Source of the DNA: Dastarcus helophoroides
Lineage: Eukaryota > Arthropoda > Insecta > Coleoptera > Bothrideridae
Reading direction: 5' to 3'
Length of the DNA: 64,000 nt
NCBI GenBank assembly: GCA_028583605.1
Contig: CM053332.1
Coordinates: 11,644,442-11,708,441, forward strand
Shown here: positions 22,701-32,290 of the stretch, piece after piece
How positions within the stretch are numbered: the first letter of the stretch is position 1
Layout: every line of letters begins with the position of its first letter
The notes under the pieces: generated by a model
The model's database searches: none
What the model was told of the DNA's origin: nothing
Seen by the model: only the letters and a program-made list of their open reading frames with translations
Made by a program: the position numbers and the translations under genes

Positions 22701-22900
22701 TACCAAATTAATTGTATGTTCAAATTTAGTTGTATTTTTGTTATCTGACATTTTTTGTAAGTCACCCTGTAGATATAAAATACGTGAATTTTTCATAAAT
22801 GTCTACGAATAAGGCTTAAAATGTAAAAATTACATTCTGAGATTAAAATTATTAACATTGTCTATTTTTGATCACTTTTGAGACGTTTTGAACCACTGTA
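19744..22900 (+). mobile_element. Transib DNA transposon, nearly complete
   Basis: The left terminus is CACAGTGGTTCAAAACG (19744) and the right terminus is its inverse, TTTTGAACCACTGTA (ending 22900), with the inverted match continuing through CAAAAGTGATCAAAAAT, about 37 bp in all. The element is flanked by a perfect 5-bp target duplication CGCTC (19739-19743 and 22901-22905). Transib elements make 5-bp, GC-rich duplications and have CACWRTG ends that match the heptamer of V(D)J recombination signals. A run CAAAAATGC begins 23 bases after the heptamer (19774), in the place of the signal nonamer. The right terminal base is A instead of G. The element is 3157 bp and carries one broken transposase gene. 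Confidence 0.93.
19987..22489 (+). pseudogene. Transib transposase (RAG1 core homologue), two exons, disabled
   Basis: Exon 1 is ATG at 19987 to 20032 (MDKPSTSKFQDFLDP), with donor GTAAGT. The acceptor TTTTTTTAG at 20408 opens exon 2, and the split codon gives serine. The frame then runs about 708 residues to the stop at 22487. Recognisable blocks are KWGFNGSSGHSEYKQ, MTMVDGKVCCAVTE, CYVCGASPKEMN (a CxxC like the RAG1 zinc pair), STLHAWIRFFEYLLHISYR, GGSGTSNDGSTARRFF and YPWYYMPASVHKILIHG. The acidic tail includes EESDDGDYDDDDD. Defects are a missing A in an A-run near 20846, an in-frame TAA at 21952-21954, and an extra A in an A-run near 22348. The first catalytic Asp of the family (FDGS; compare DG in RAG1) appears to be Asn at 21277-21279. 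Confidence 0.9.
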
Positions 22901-22905
22901 CGCTC

Positions 22906-23080
22906 GCTGAAACTGGAAATCTTCGGAAAAATTCCAACTTTAGAGTTAAAATAGGAAATGCAATACTAGGATATCAGGATCCCGAACTACCGCAAGTAGA
23001 TTTATTGGAATTCCGCACGATTGTGCGGAATCCCGCGAAATTATGCAAGACCCTCACCCATTTCCTATTATTTTAATTCA
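22906..23080. other. intron right of the Transib element
   Basis: Short higher-GC stretch with the inverted pair TTCCGCACGATTGTGCGGAA at about 23011-23030. Nothing else recognised. Confidence 0.3.
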
Positions 23081-25110
23081 ACTTTACAATTAAAAATAAG
23101 GCTTTTTAGAAAATTATTTCCACGTTTTCTGCTTTTTTAAAAGGTTTTAATTCTCTCAAAACTTTGAGCTTTAACTTGAGAGAAAATCTCTTCTAGAAGA
23201 TTTATGTTTTCCTCAAAATTTCGACCCTAAATGTGATTTCATTCACTGCTTTTTTTCCGAAAATTTCAACAGAAAATTCGGCTTTTTACAAATTGTCATT
23301 TTTGTCTAAATTTTGTCTTTTAAGTAAGATATTTCAAATTTTTTCTTTAAAATTTGAAATTTCGTTTGTTTCTTAAATTTTCACTTACAACTCAGCTTTT
23401 CGATCTTTTGAAAACGTTTAATTTCTTTTCCTAATTGCATTTAAATTTGACATTTTTTTTCCAAATTTGGGTTTTTTCTGGAAATGTTCCTTTTTTCAAA
23501 GTATTGACATCGTCTAAATTTATGTTTCTATCTGAGAATTCTAAGTTTCCGTTTTAAACATCTTCTTACATTTTTTATCTAACTCAAATTTTCAACTTTT
23601 TTCAAAGTTTGTGATTTTGTTACAAAAGATCTATAATTTTTATTCGAAAATTTAAGTTAAATTTCGCTACAACCATTTTTTTATCAGAACATTGATTTTT
23701 CCTTTCAAAATTCCGTTTTGAAACCTTTTTTTTTGAAAATTAAGATTTAAAACTCTTTTGACTTTGATTTTAAAATTGACTTTTTTAATTTTGACTGCCT
23801 TCTTATAATGCTTTTGAACCTGAATCTTAAGTTTTTTTGAGTTTGTTTGCCTTCAATTAAAATTTTGTTTTTTTTTCCTTCACATTTCTTGATCTTAACG
23901 TGTCCACTGCGTTTCTATAAATTGAGGATTGAAATTCTCACCCTCCAGGAAAGGTTTTAATTTTTTTCTCGAAATCCTGATTTTTAATTAGAAGTGCCAA
24001 TTTTTTTTCCCTAAAATTCCTAGTTTACAGTTGTAATTTTGTATTTTTTAACTAAGTTTTCATTTTAAATGCAAAATATATTGAGATATAATTATTTTGT
24101 CATTTTAACTTTGATTTCAAGCTTATTTATTTAAAGATTTTTTATATAAATTCAAATTTCTTTTACAAAAACGAAATCTCGAAAAAAATCATTTTGCTTT
24201 CCAAATTGTTTTGAAAAGTTTTACTTTATCCAAAAAAGTCTAGTATAATGATTTTTTTTCTGAAATTTTTAATTTAAAGTAGAAATTATGAATCTTTCTC
24301 GAGTTTTGGAGATTTAGCTTGAATTATTTGTATTTTATTCATTCGAAATTTTGGATTTTTTACAGTTTAAGTTTTTTTACTATTGCTGAGTTTTTAACCT
24401 TAAGTTAAAAAATTCATTTTCGTCTTCCCATTTTTCAAATTTCAAGTTTAAATTAGAAATTGTTTCAATGGTTTTTGTCAAATAATTCCGGTATTTTTTT
24501 GAATTTGAACTTTTTTCTAAACTGGCAGCTTAAAGGCGGTTTTTTATTGTAAGTTTTGTGGGGAAATTTTCTTATCTTGAAATTTAAACTTTTTTCTCAA
24601 AATTTAGGTTAAAAAGTTTTTATTTTTGAAAAATTTTGACTCTTATTATTGTTTCATTTAATCCCTTTGAAAACTTGTATAACGTGATAATGCTATGATA
24701 TGTTGCACTGCAGAATGCTGCAAATATCTGGATTTTGCAGGACTGAGGACTCAATACTGTAAATACCGGGATTTAATTTTGTTGCGAGATTGCATTCCCT
24801 AATTTAAAATCTGTGCTTTAATTCCGAATTTTTAAAAATTTGGATCCCTACTGATCTTGATTTAATCGATTTTTTGAACTCGAAATCCTGCCTTTAATTT
24901 AAAACTTTCGATTAAGGAGAACAATTTGTTTAGAAATTTCAAGGTACTCTCCCAATTTCTTTAAATTTAAACTTTTGAGAATCATTTTTGTAGAAATTTC
25001 GAAATTGTTTTTCAACTTTAAAGTTCAAATTGCTGAAAACTTCCTGCATTTTCGACTTTATAATCAAATTTTTGCTTTTATAGTTGGAATTTAAAAAAAA
25101 TTCGAGAATT
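23080..25110. repeat. 2-kb degenerate T-rich repeat block
   Basis: T-rich orientation throughout, with words TCAAAATTT, TTTTTTCT and GAAATTTTG. No open frame of note. Near 24720-24780 a small island (CTGCAGAATGCTGCAAATAT) interrupts it. Confidence 0.5.
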
Positions 25111-25124
25111 GTCAAAGAATTTTT

Positions 25125-25215
25125 ATTTTGGTGGAAGGAACTGGTCCTTGGTTATCTTCAAAAACTGAAATAAAAACCTTATCCCCTGAAACCAAGAAAG
25201 TTGGAAAGTTGGATC
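25125..25215 (-). mobile_element. family B terminal repeat, outer-end fragment
   Basis: TGGTCCTTGGTTATCTTCAA followed by ATCCCCTGAAACCAAGAAAG is the outer end of the family B repeat. The ribozyme part is missing. Confidence 0.6.
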
Positions 25216-25394
25216 GCTCGGGCAAGACATTTGTTAAACTTCTTTTAAAATCTATAAGTTCTAACATATCTCATTTATGTCACGCAATAGTCGGTGCCTA
25301 CTACAATGTTTGTCGACCTTTGTTTTGAAGGACCACATGTTGCTCTTCCCACTACCATGGGATAGCAGCCTTTAAGGTGCAAAACGTACTGTTT

Positions 25395-26570
25395 TTTGAT
25401 TACAGTTGACTGTTGCATTCTTTGTGATTTCTAGCACGAAATGTTCATTGATATAAAGTGTTGGCCTACATGTGCTAGCCGAACCTTAATGTTCACAAAC
25501 CGCAGTCGTTGGAGGACCACATGTCTGACTATATGTCCTACTACTGAATCGCAATACTTGAGCTGCTTACCTTACTCTTTTTTGATTGCAGTAATGGTTG
25601 TCTCACAAAAATGTCAATGGTACATAGGCCTTGACCACACGTGCCTGTTGAATCTTAACATTCTTAACTTAACTTAACTTACAATTTTTTTTTCTGGTAT
25701 ACCGGCCTTGATTATATGTGACTATAGTATTTCTAGATATACTGCTGCATTTACCACCATTGAGTTGCCGCACTTGCGCTGCTTACCTTACTGTTTTTTG
25801 ATTGCAGTAATGGTTGATTTACGAACTTTTCAATGGTATACTGGCCTTGACCACATGTGCTTATTAAACCATGATAGTCACCAGCTGCAGCTTTTAGAGG
25901 ACCGCATCTCTAGATGTCCTGCTGCAATTACCATCATTAACTTGCAGCACTTGCGCTGTATGCCTTACTGTTTTTTGATTCCAGGATTCCAGTAATGGTT
26001 GACTTACGAAATGTTGAATGGGATTCTGGTCTTGACTACACGGGCTTGTTTAATCTTCAAAAGTTGCAGTTCTTTAATGATATCATCTCTTCCTGTCCTG
26101 ATTCAATCGTTACCACTGAATCGCACCATTTGCACTGCTTACCTTACTGTCTTTTGATGACAGTATTGGTTACCTTACGAAATGTTTTCTTGCCTAGACT
26201 ACATATGCTTGCTGAAACTTGACATTGACAAGCACAGTTTGGAATGGCCGCATTTTTACATATTCTGTTGCAACTGCTACCACTGCATCACAATACTGGC
26301 TGCAAAACATACACTGTAAAACGTACGCTGCAAAATGTTTACTGTTTTTTGCCGATTACAGTATCTAAGGGTTACATTTTATATGCGATCTCCACCGCGA
26401 AATCTGCAATGGCAATCTGCCTTTGACTACAGCGCTTGTTGAACGTTGATGTTCACAAGGAGTAGTTTTTTGGATAACCCTATCTCTACATACGGTTGCC
26501 TACTGCAACTGCCTCCATTGAATCACGGTACCTACTCTGTACAGCGTACAGTTGTTTGATTCCATTAATA
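25395..26570 (+). repeat. diverged tandem array of about 200-bp units
   Basis: The anchor word TTTTTTGATTGCAGTAATGG or a variant of it recurs at about 25395, 25580, 25795, 25975, 26150, 26345 and 26553, spacing 175-215 bp. Between anchors the units share CTGGCCTTGACCACATGTGC, a TTGCGCTGCTTACCTTACTG stretch and a CAATTACCA word. Several units remain open in one frame and give similar peptides (CLPYCFLIAVMV, YTGLDHMCLLN), but the frame changes between units and no signal for a gene is present. I regard it as a minisatellite-like array. Each anchor looks like a splice acceptor (T run plus CAG). Confidence 0.7.
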
Positions 26571-29448
26571 GCTAATAGCCGATGTAAAATCTTCCTCCGT
26601 TGATCTTTTGGCTTATGTCAAAATATTTAGGAACATGTCTAGAGAAGGGGGAACCTCGCCTGATATTCGAGATATGGAAGTCTGCCCCTTTTATACATTT
26701 GGAAAATTAAGTTGATGTGTTTTATATTTCACGCCCCTCATACATCCAAAAATTTCCATTAGATGGCTCCATCTTGTTAAAGCTCAATTAGTTTTCAAGG
26801 AAAGAATGGGTATAATATGAAAATAATTAGACCTAGACAACAGTGGCAATATTGGAGCTTCAAACCTATATCCTGTTTTAGAACAAGCCATTCCTTTCTT
26901 CGCCTCCCAGAGGGACGAGCCCCTATGCAATAGGCAGATTCCACTTGGTGTCTACTTTTCTGCTATCGATAAAGCACTTTAAGCGTTGTTCGACAAAGAG
27001 GGGCGGGGAGGGGAGCGATAGTAGAGCGATAGTATTCGCATCCTTATGGACCTACTGAAAGTTCTTCAACGAAGGATTTCGTATGCCTGAACATTAGTCG
27101 AACCCCCGGCAAAACAGAGTTTTAAAAGGTGTTTAAACTTCAAGAGAATGCGTTATATATACAACGCCAGTAGAAGTTTAGAGTGGAGAGAAGTATGGAA
27201 AATAGCTGGATGTTTAAGACATTTTTATAAGAGTTGGAAAATTCTGATCACCAATAGTCTTACTTTATTGTGGCTAAGAGGCGTTAAAGCCTGATTCGCC
27301 TTTGACTCTTTGACTCCTAGTGGACTAACCCCATTGATGATTTGAAGAAATGAAACTCATTTCTTTCTACATCTATCGATGACATTTTAAAATCTGAGGC
27401 TATTTTCTGAAGCCTCGAACGTATAATTATTATTCAAATCTTATATTCTTTCGTTTCCTACTAAGTTTGGAAAGCCATTAAGAAATGGAAGATTGTAGGG
27501 TCGCTACTAGCTCAATTTAGTTAAATTATTTCGACACAACTTGACTTGGAAAACACCCATTTCCTGGCCTCAATGATTCAGATTTTCATTCAGTGGCAAA
27601 ATGAACAAATATACTTGTGTTTGTTTTGGTATAAATGTTGCCCTAATAATAGATGCATTCAAAAAATAAGAAATGCTGATGCCTTTAGTCTTTTTGAATG
27701 ATTATCTCCATGGATAGTTCATAAAGGTAGTGTCTCCGATATATTTCAAACAATAAACTAATTGTAACATTGGGGTCTCATTATCAATTATCGCAATTCT
27801 TCAGACCTAAGTATCTCAATTTACTTTCAATTATAGCTATAGCAACAGCTGTTTGCTCCCAGTTAATAAATGAGGTGTGTTTTTTAACTCTTCAGTATCT
27901 CAATTCAATTTGAAAAAAGTGGATGTTCCATCTCACCCTAAAACAAACAAAACAATTATGACAACGCAGAATGTTTCCCCACATTAAGGGAAAACTTGGT
28001 GTCGGTTTGCCCAGTTTTAAACTATGGCTTTTCTGGTACATCAAACTTGTCGAACACATAAATTTTTTAGCGCTCAACAGAAGCCAAGAAAATTACAACG
28101 CTCCCTGCAATCGGCTCGATTTCTAGCATTTATTGGCAGCTAGAAAACTTGAAATATGATAACACTCTCTACAGAAAGACGCATCGTTATGGAAATATTT
28201 CGCCGGATGTTCTCTCGGTTTTTGGTCCGAGAAAGGCAAGACCCATCCCATCAATTATTTTGAACTTCTAACTCAAATTTTGGGACAGAAATGGTATACC
28301 AAACAATTAAAAAACTGTTCAGTTCTCTGTAGGATGTATAGGACTACCGCAATATGATGCGTGAATGCTGAATGACATGGATAGTGTACACAATTAAAGA
28401 TTTTCACTCAATCAATTTGGCAAGGGTGCGAGTTTCAAAGTATCGTCATTATTCCATGTTACATGAAGTCTACCGAAAATGTCAAGGCAGATAAAACTTA
28501 AAAAGGGTTATAAGTGGATACAGGACGGTCACTGCAAAATACAGCATTTCGACTCTTGACTCGAAAATTGTGCTCCTTGATCCTTAATTTATTTGCTAGC
28601 CGCATAAATACGAAAAGTAAGGTTTACTTTTTCAGGATCAGTGACCCATGAAGCCAGTTCTATAGACGCGTTGATCATCAGTTAGTCTATTTTACACCTT
28701 TTCGCTTTTCCCTTTCTTTAATCATTCTCTGCCTCTTTAAAGGAATTATAAGTGGCTAAGCTCAGGACACAGTGGTCGTAGATTTACTTTCCTTGGGCAG
28801 CACTCCTCAACCATTAACAGCCCAGCTTTCCTTGAGAACAGTCTTTTATCAAGAAAACATTTCTACAAAACAACGTTCTCAAGGCATGCTTTTAAATCTG
28901 TATGTAGCTCTCTTAAGTCTTTTTGGTTCATTATTAGCCCAGAAGGCCGGTCCAAATCTATGCCAGAACTTCAGATTTCAACATTTTTCGAAGAGGTTGA
29001 TATGCTTAGACCCGGTACACTCAAATACCTTGGTCTTTCAAATACTTCGGTAGTCTTAACATTTCTCGACAGGTTTGAAGATACAAAAAAAAACCTTGGC
29101 ATTATCTCAAAGTGAACTACTCTGTTGGCAACAGCCACAGTCCAATACTTCGAGATCCTTTGCTATAGATATTAATAAAACTTTTTATTGGAAGATCAGC
29201 CTGGGTTTTCAATCCAAACTCCAAACCTCTCGAGAAATCGTAGGCAACCCCTCTTAGGACTACCTTTTTCTTCAACTTAAACCCTAATATTTTTGTGGCC
29301 ACGACTGACATAATATCTGGATAGAACCCAATTATTCAGATGTAATATAAGCAGTTTATTTATTTCGCTTAATTAATATACTCTTTCCAATTAAATGATT
29401 TGCTACGGTTTATTTTTTGCAACATACTCTAAATATCTACAATTTATC
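26571..29448. other. intron sequence with no recognised gene
   Basis: About 2.9 kb of moderate-GC, mostly single-copy-looking sequence. Open frames (for example 28772-29053 and 27892-28077) lack recognisable domains or codon bias. The stretch 26640-27120 is the most GC-rich and includes GAGGGGCGGGGAGGGGAGCG near 26998. Confidence 0.3.
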
Positions 29449-29544
29449 CTATTTACGAGACGAGACCGAATATAATCACAAGATCAAACGAACTTACCTG
29501 TGAAGTTCGATCTTGATTATATGAGGTCTCGTCGAAGTAAATAG
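29449..29544. repeat. 96-bp imperfect hairpin
   Basis: CTATTTAC, GACGAGACC, ATATAATC, AAGATC and GAACTT appear in order on the left and as complements in reverse order on the right, with short bulges and a loop around ACCTGTG. Each arm is about 45 bases. It could be a tiny MITE or a hairpin RNA. Sequence alone does not decide. Confidence 0.6.
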
Positions 29545-31014
29545 GGTCCCTCCCAATTCCCAAACCCAATTATCTGACATTCTCGAAGGGTCAACATTTT
29601 TTGAAAAAAAAAAGGTGAAATTTCCAAACTTTCCTTCTTGATCTTTTTTTTTATTTATAAAATGTGCGACACACTATTATTACAGACGGTATGGAATCCT
29701 GAAGACTGTGAAAAAATGTGTTTTTAACGTTTTTTTATTTTTAAGATATATTTATTATAAACAAAGCTGTTCCTCCATAAACAAAATTAAAGCTTGAAAC
29801 TATCAGTAAGGACTCTCATATTATCGATAGTAGAAATTGTCTGTGTTTAATGATGACTCGGTTGCAGTTTTCAAAGGAAAACATGGCAGAATAAAATGAC
29901 AAAATTGTGATTTTCTTAATAAGAGCTTCCTGATAAATGAATTTGTCATGGTTAGAAGACCGATTTATGGCGAAGAATTTTTCGAAGAAATTTTAATCTA
30001 CTGCAGCCAAATCTTTCTATAGGCTCTGGTGAAAAAAAAAAGTATATTATGTAGGATGATTCTGGTAATGAAATACTAAAATATAAGGACTTTTAGCTAT
30101 ACTCGTTTTGGAATAATCGCAATATGAAATTATACATCTCACGGAATTTCGTTCCTTTATTTCGCACTTTAGGGAAACATCTTGAAGTAATTGCAGCATA
30201 GGAGCTCTACTAATCGCATCGCGGATCGGAGATCCACAAAACACCTAATTTGTGAGGAGATCGCGGTCGCGTATGTGGAACAGTGTTGTCGGTTCGGAAA
30301 ATCCATAACGCAGTTTTGAGATTCATATTGTATCCACGCGTATAGTTTATGCTACGAATCGACTACTGACGGCAGTCAGGTGCTTACGTCTCGCTATACA
30401 CAGCGAAGATCTAACGTTCGAAAAACTTTCAGCTTCCATTACTGCAGGTAAACCACATTAAAGGCCAAAGAAAAAAACGAGTATTAGTAAATGTGCCCCA
30501 AAAGATGCAATATGTTAAACACTGAAAGCAAATGTTTTAGACATTATAAGATATTACTGAAATTAGTTTTTAATGCTTATGTGTTCCATATTTGGAATTT
30601 GGATCATGAAACACTGTTAGGCCAGATAATCATAACATCATAATGAAGATGCATTCAAATCGTATTTACAATACTTTATAATTGCAACAGTGTTTTTTTA
30701 TTTGATTCGGTACAATAATTTTTTCCTTTCTCTTCTTTGGCTTACATAATCCTTTCTGAAAAATTAGAAATTATATTAAAACAAAAACCATGATCAATTT
30801 CTGAAACATTTTTAAATTTTGACTTTCAAATAAAACGATATTTATTAAAATTCAAAAATAAATTTGAAGTAACTAGAAATTAAATGAGAGATAAATTAAA
30901 AGATATTAAAAATATAAAAAATATTAAAATACTGTAACGCAATGTAAATAGATGAAATAGGATTTAGAATAGAATTGTAGAATTTAGTAAATAAAAAAAG
31001 TTTCTAGACGGTTC
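29545..31014. repeat. intron with a dispersed repeat copy (about 30020-30440)
   Basis: 30040-30240 shares ordered words with 47425-47580 (TATGTAGGAT, TAAAATAT.AGGA, GGAAACATCTTGAAGTA), and the likeness continues weakly through a GTGTTGTC word (30284 and 47639). It is an unclassified old repeat. The rest has no recognised feature. Confidence 0.45.
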
Positions 31015-31296
31015 TGATAAGGGGAAAGCGGCCGCGATAACGAAACAAACGGCAGATAAGCGTGCCAGAAATTTCGGCATTCGATAAGCCTTATCTGCCG
31101 AAAGTTCTGGAAGACGCGGGCCGAAACTATAAAATGGCGGTCAGTTTTCCCTCGAGTCAGTCAGTTAGAATCAGTGCAATTAGTAAGTTAGTAGAAGTGA
31201 GTTAATTGTAAATTGTGGTGATTCAAGTTGAGTTCAGTAATAAAGTGGGAATAAATCCATCACGTGTATCAATTCGAACCGATAACGCACGTAACA
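31015..31296 (+). mobile_element. solo LTR (copy 3), best preserved
   Basis: TGATAAGGGGAAAGCGGCCG to GTAACA. TATA box TATAAAA at 31128, initiator GTCAGTCAGTT with its A about 31 bp downstream, and AATAAA at 31239. A perfect 11-bp inverted repeat CGGCAGATAAG (31050-31060) / CTTATCTGCCG (31090-31100) lies just upstream of the TATA box; each arm contains a GATA-factor motif. No internal region is attached. Confidence 0.78.
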
Positions 31297-31436
31297 ATAC
31301 ATAAAAAAGGGGAAGTAGAAAATTATATAATTTTAACGAAATTCAATGGCAAATATCGTTAGGCATTTCTTCAAAAAAATTCTTAGGTATGTGTGTATAT
31401 GGATGATCTGACGAGGATAAAAGAAAGTTTAGAACA

Positions 31437-31485
31437 TTAGACATCGATGTTTTGTTCTTAATTGAACTTTTCGTTATATTTTTTT
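31437..31485 (-). ncRNA. decayed copy of the family C hammerhead
   Basis: ATTAGACATCGATGTTTTGT and TTGAACTTTTCGTTAT align with the 4244-4290 ribozyme (stem III ACATCGATGT is intact), but the core and stem II are mutated. Confidence 0.45.
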
Positions 31486-31639
31486 TGTCTACATGACTTT
31501 TATGAAAAATGAGTCATGTATCAGCCCAAATATTTAATTGTTCAGTGTACTCATTTACATTACAGCAGTGTTTGCAATAATTTTTCGTGACGTTGAGTAC
31601 CTTACCCCTCGTTAAAAAATGGCATCCTAACTAATATAT

Positions 31640-31876
31640 AAATGAGGAAGTGTGTCTGCTGAAAGTATCAACGAATTTAAACGAAACATTCTGCAATTAG
31701 CACGAACTCTTTAAAGCTGCGCAAGCTGATTAAGTTAGTTTTGTTACGTTTATTCTGACAATTAATTTTTAATTTTTGAGTCATCTGAAGCCGCTCGGTG
31801 CATTGTTGCATTGTGTACCCCCACCAAACTCTTCCCGTGCCACTTTGGATAGGGGTACCATACTTTGGGAAACACT
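31640..31876. mobile_element. hAT-like terminus (fragment)
   Basis: Reads TACTTTGGGAAACACTG at its right edge, the inverse of the CAGTGTTTCCCAAAGT-type end common in hAT elements. A left end was not found. Confidence 0.3.
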
Positions 31877-31971
31877 GAATTACAGGCATACTCAAGTGCA
31901 CGTTTACGCCAGATCAATACGGAATTATTTATTGTGGTGTTTACGAAGGAAAAAGGTGTGATTTGACGTGT

Positions 31972-32290
31972 CACTCAGAAGAGTTTCACCTCTGGTATGG
32001 TGGACATACTGAGTTACCGTACTCTTCTGTCTAAACTTTGAACCAATTTTCAATTCAGAAGAGTTTCGCCTCTGGTATGGTGGACATACCCAGTTACCGT
32101 GCTCTGTTGTTTTGAAATTGGCATTTTCATTCTTCCATTTTTGCATATTCCCCTATATTTCTCTTTTTATTTATTGTTTCTTTTCTTTGTTTTTGAAGAA
32201 GCCCCCTACGATGGTGGGCGAAACGTCGAACACCTTTAGTAGTTCTTTGACACAGTCCAATCCCGGAAGAAGTATATCCTGTACGTGTCA
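31972..32290 (+). mobile_element. family A ribozyme-bearing repeat, copy 3
   Basis: The segment AGAAGAGTTTCGCCTCTGG is present twice in tandem (about 31978 and 32055, with differences) and is followed by the same tail as at 500-690, ending GTATATCCTGTA. The ribozyme position is 32188-32232. Confidence 0.6.
32188..32232 (+). ncRNA. hammerhead motif, family A, core base mutated
   Basis: TTGAAGA replaces CTGAAGA (invariant C3 lost). Stem II GCCC/GGGC, GAA, ACGT, C and GAAC are intact. Confidence 0.5.

Noticed and set aside
27335..27370. TTGATGATTTGAAGAAATG followed by GAAACTC as another hammerhead
   Set aside because: The invariant C3 is missing, stem II is not supported, and no stem I partner is found.
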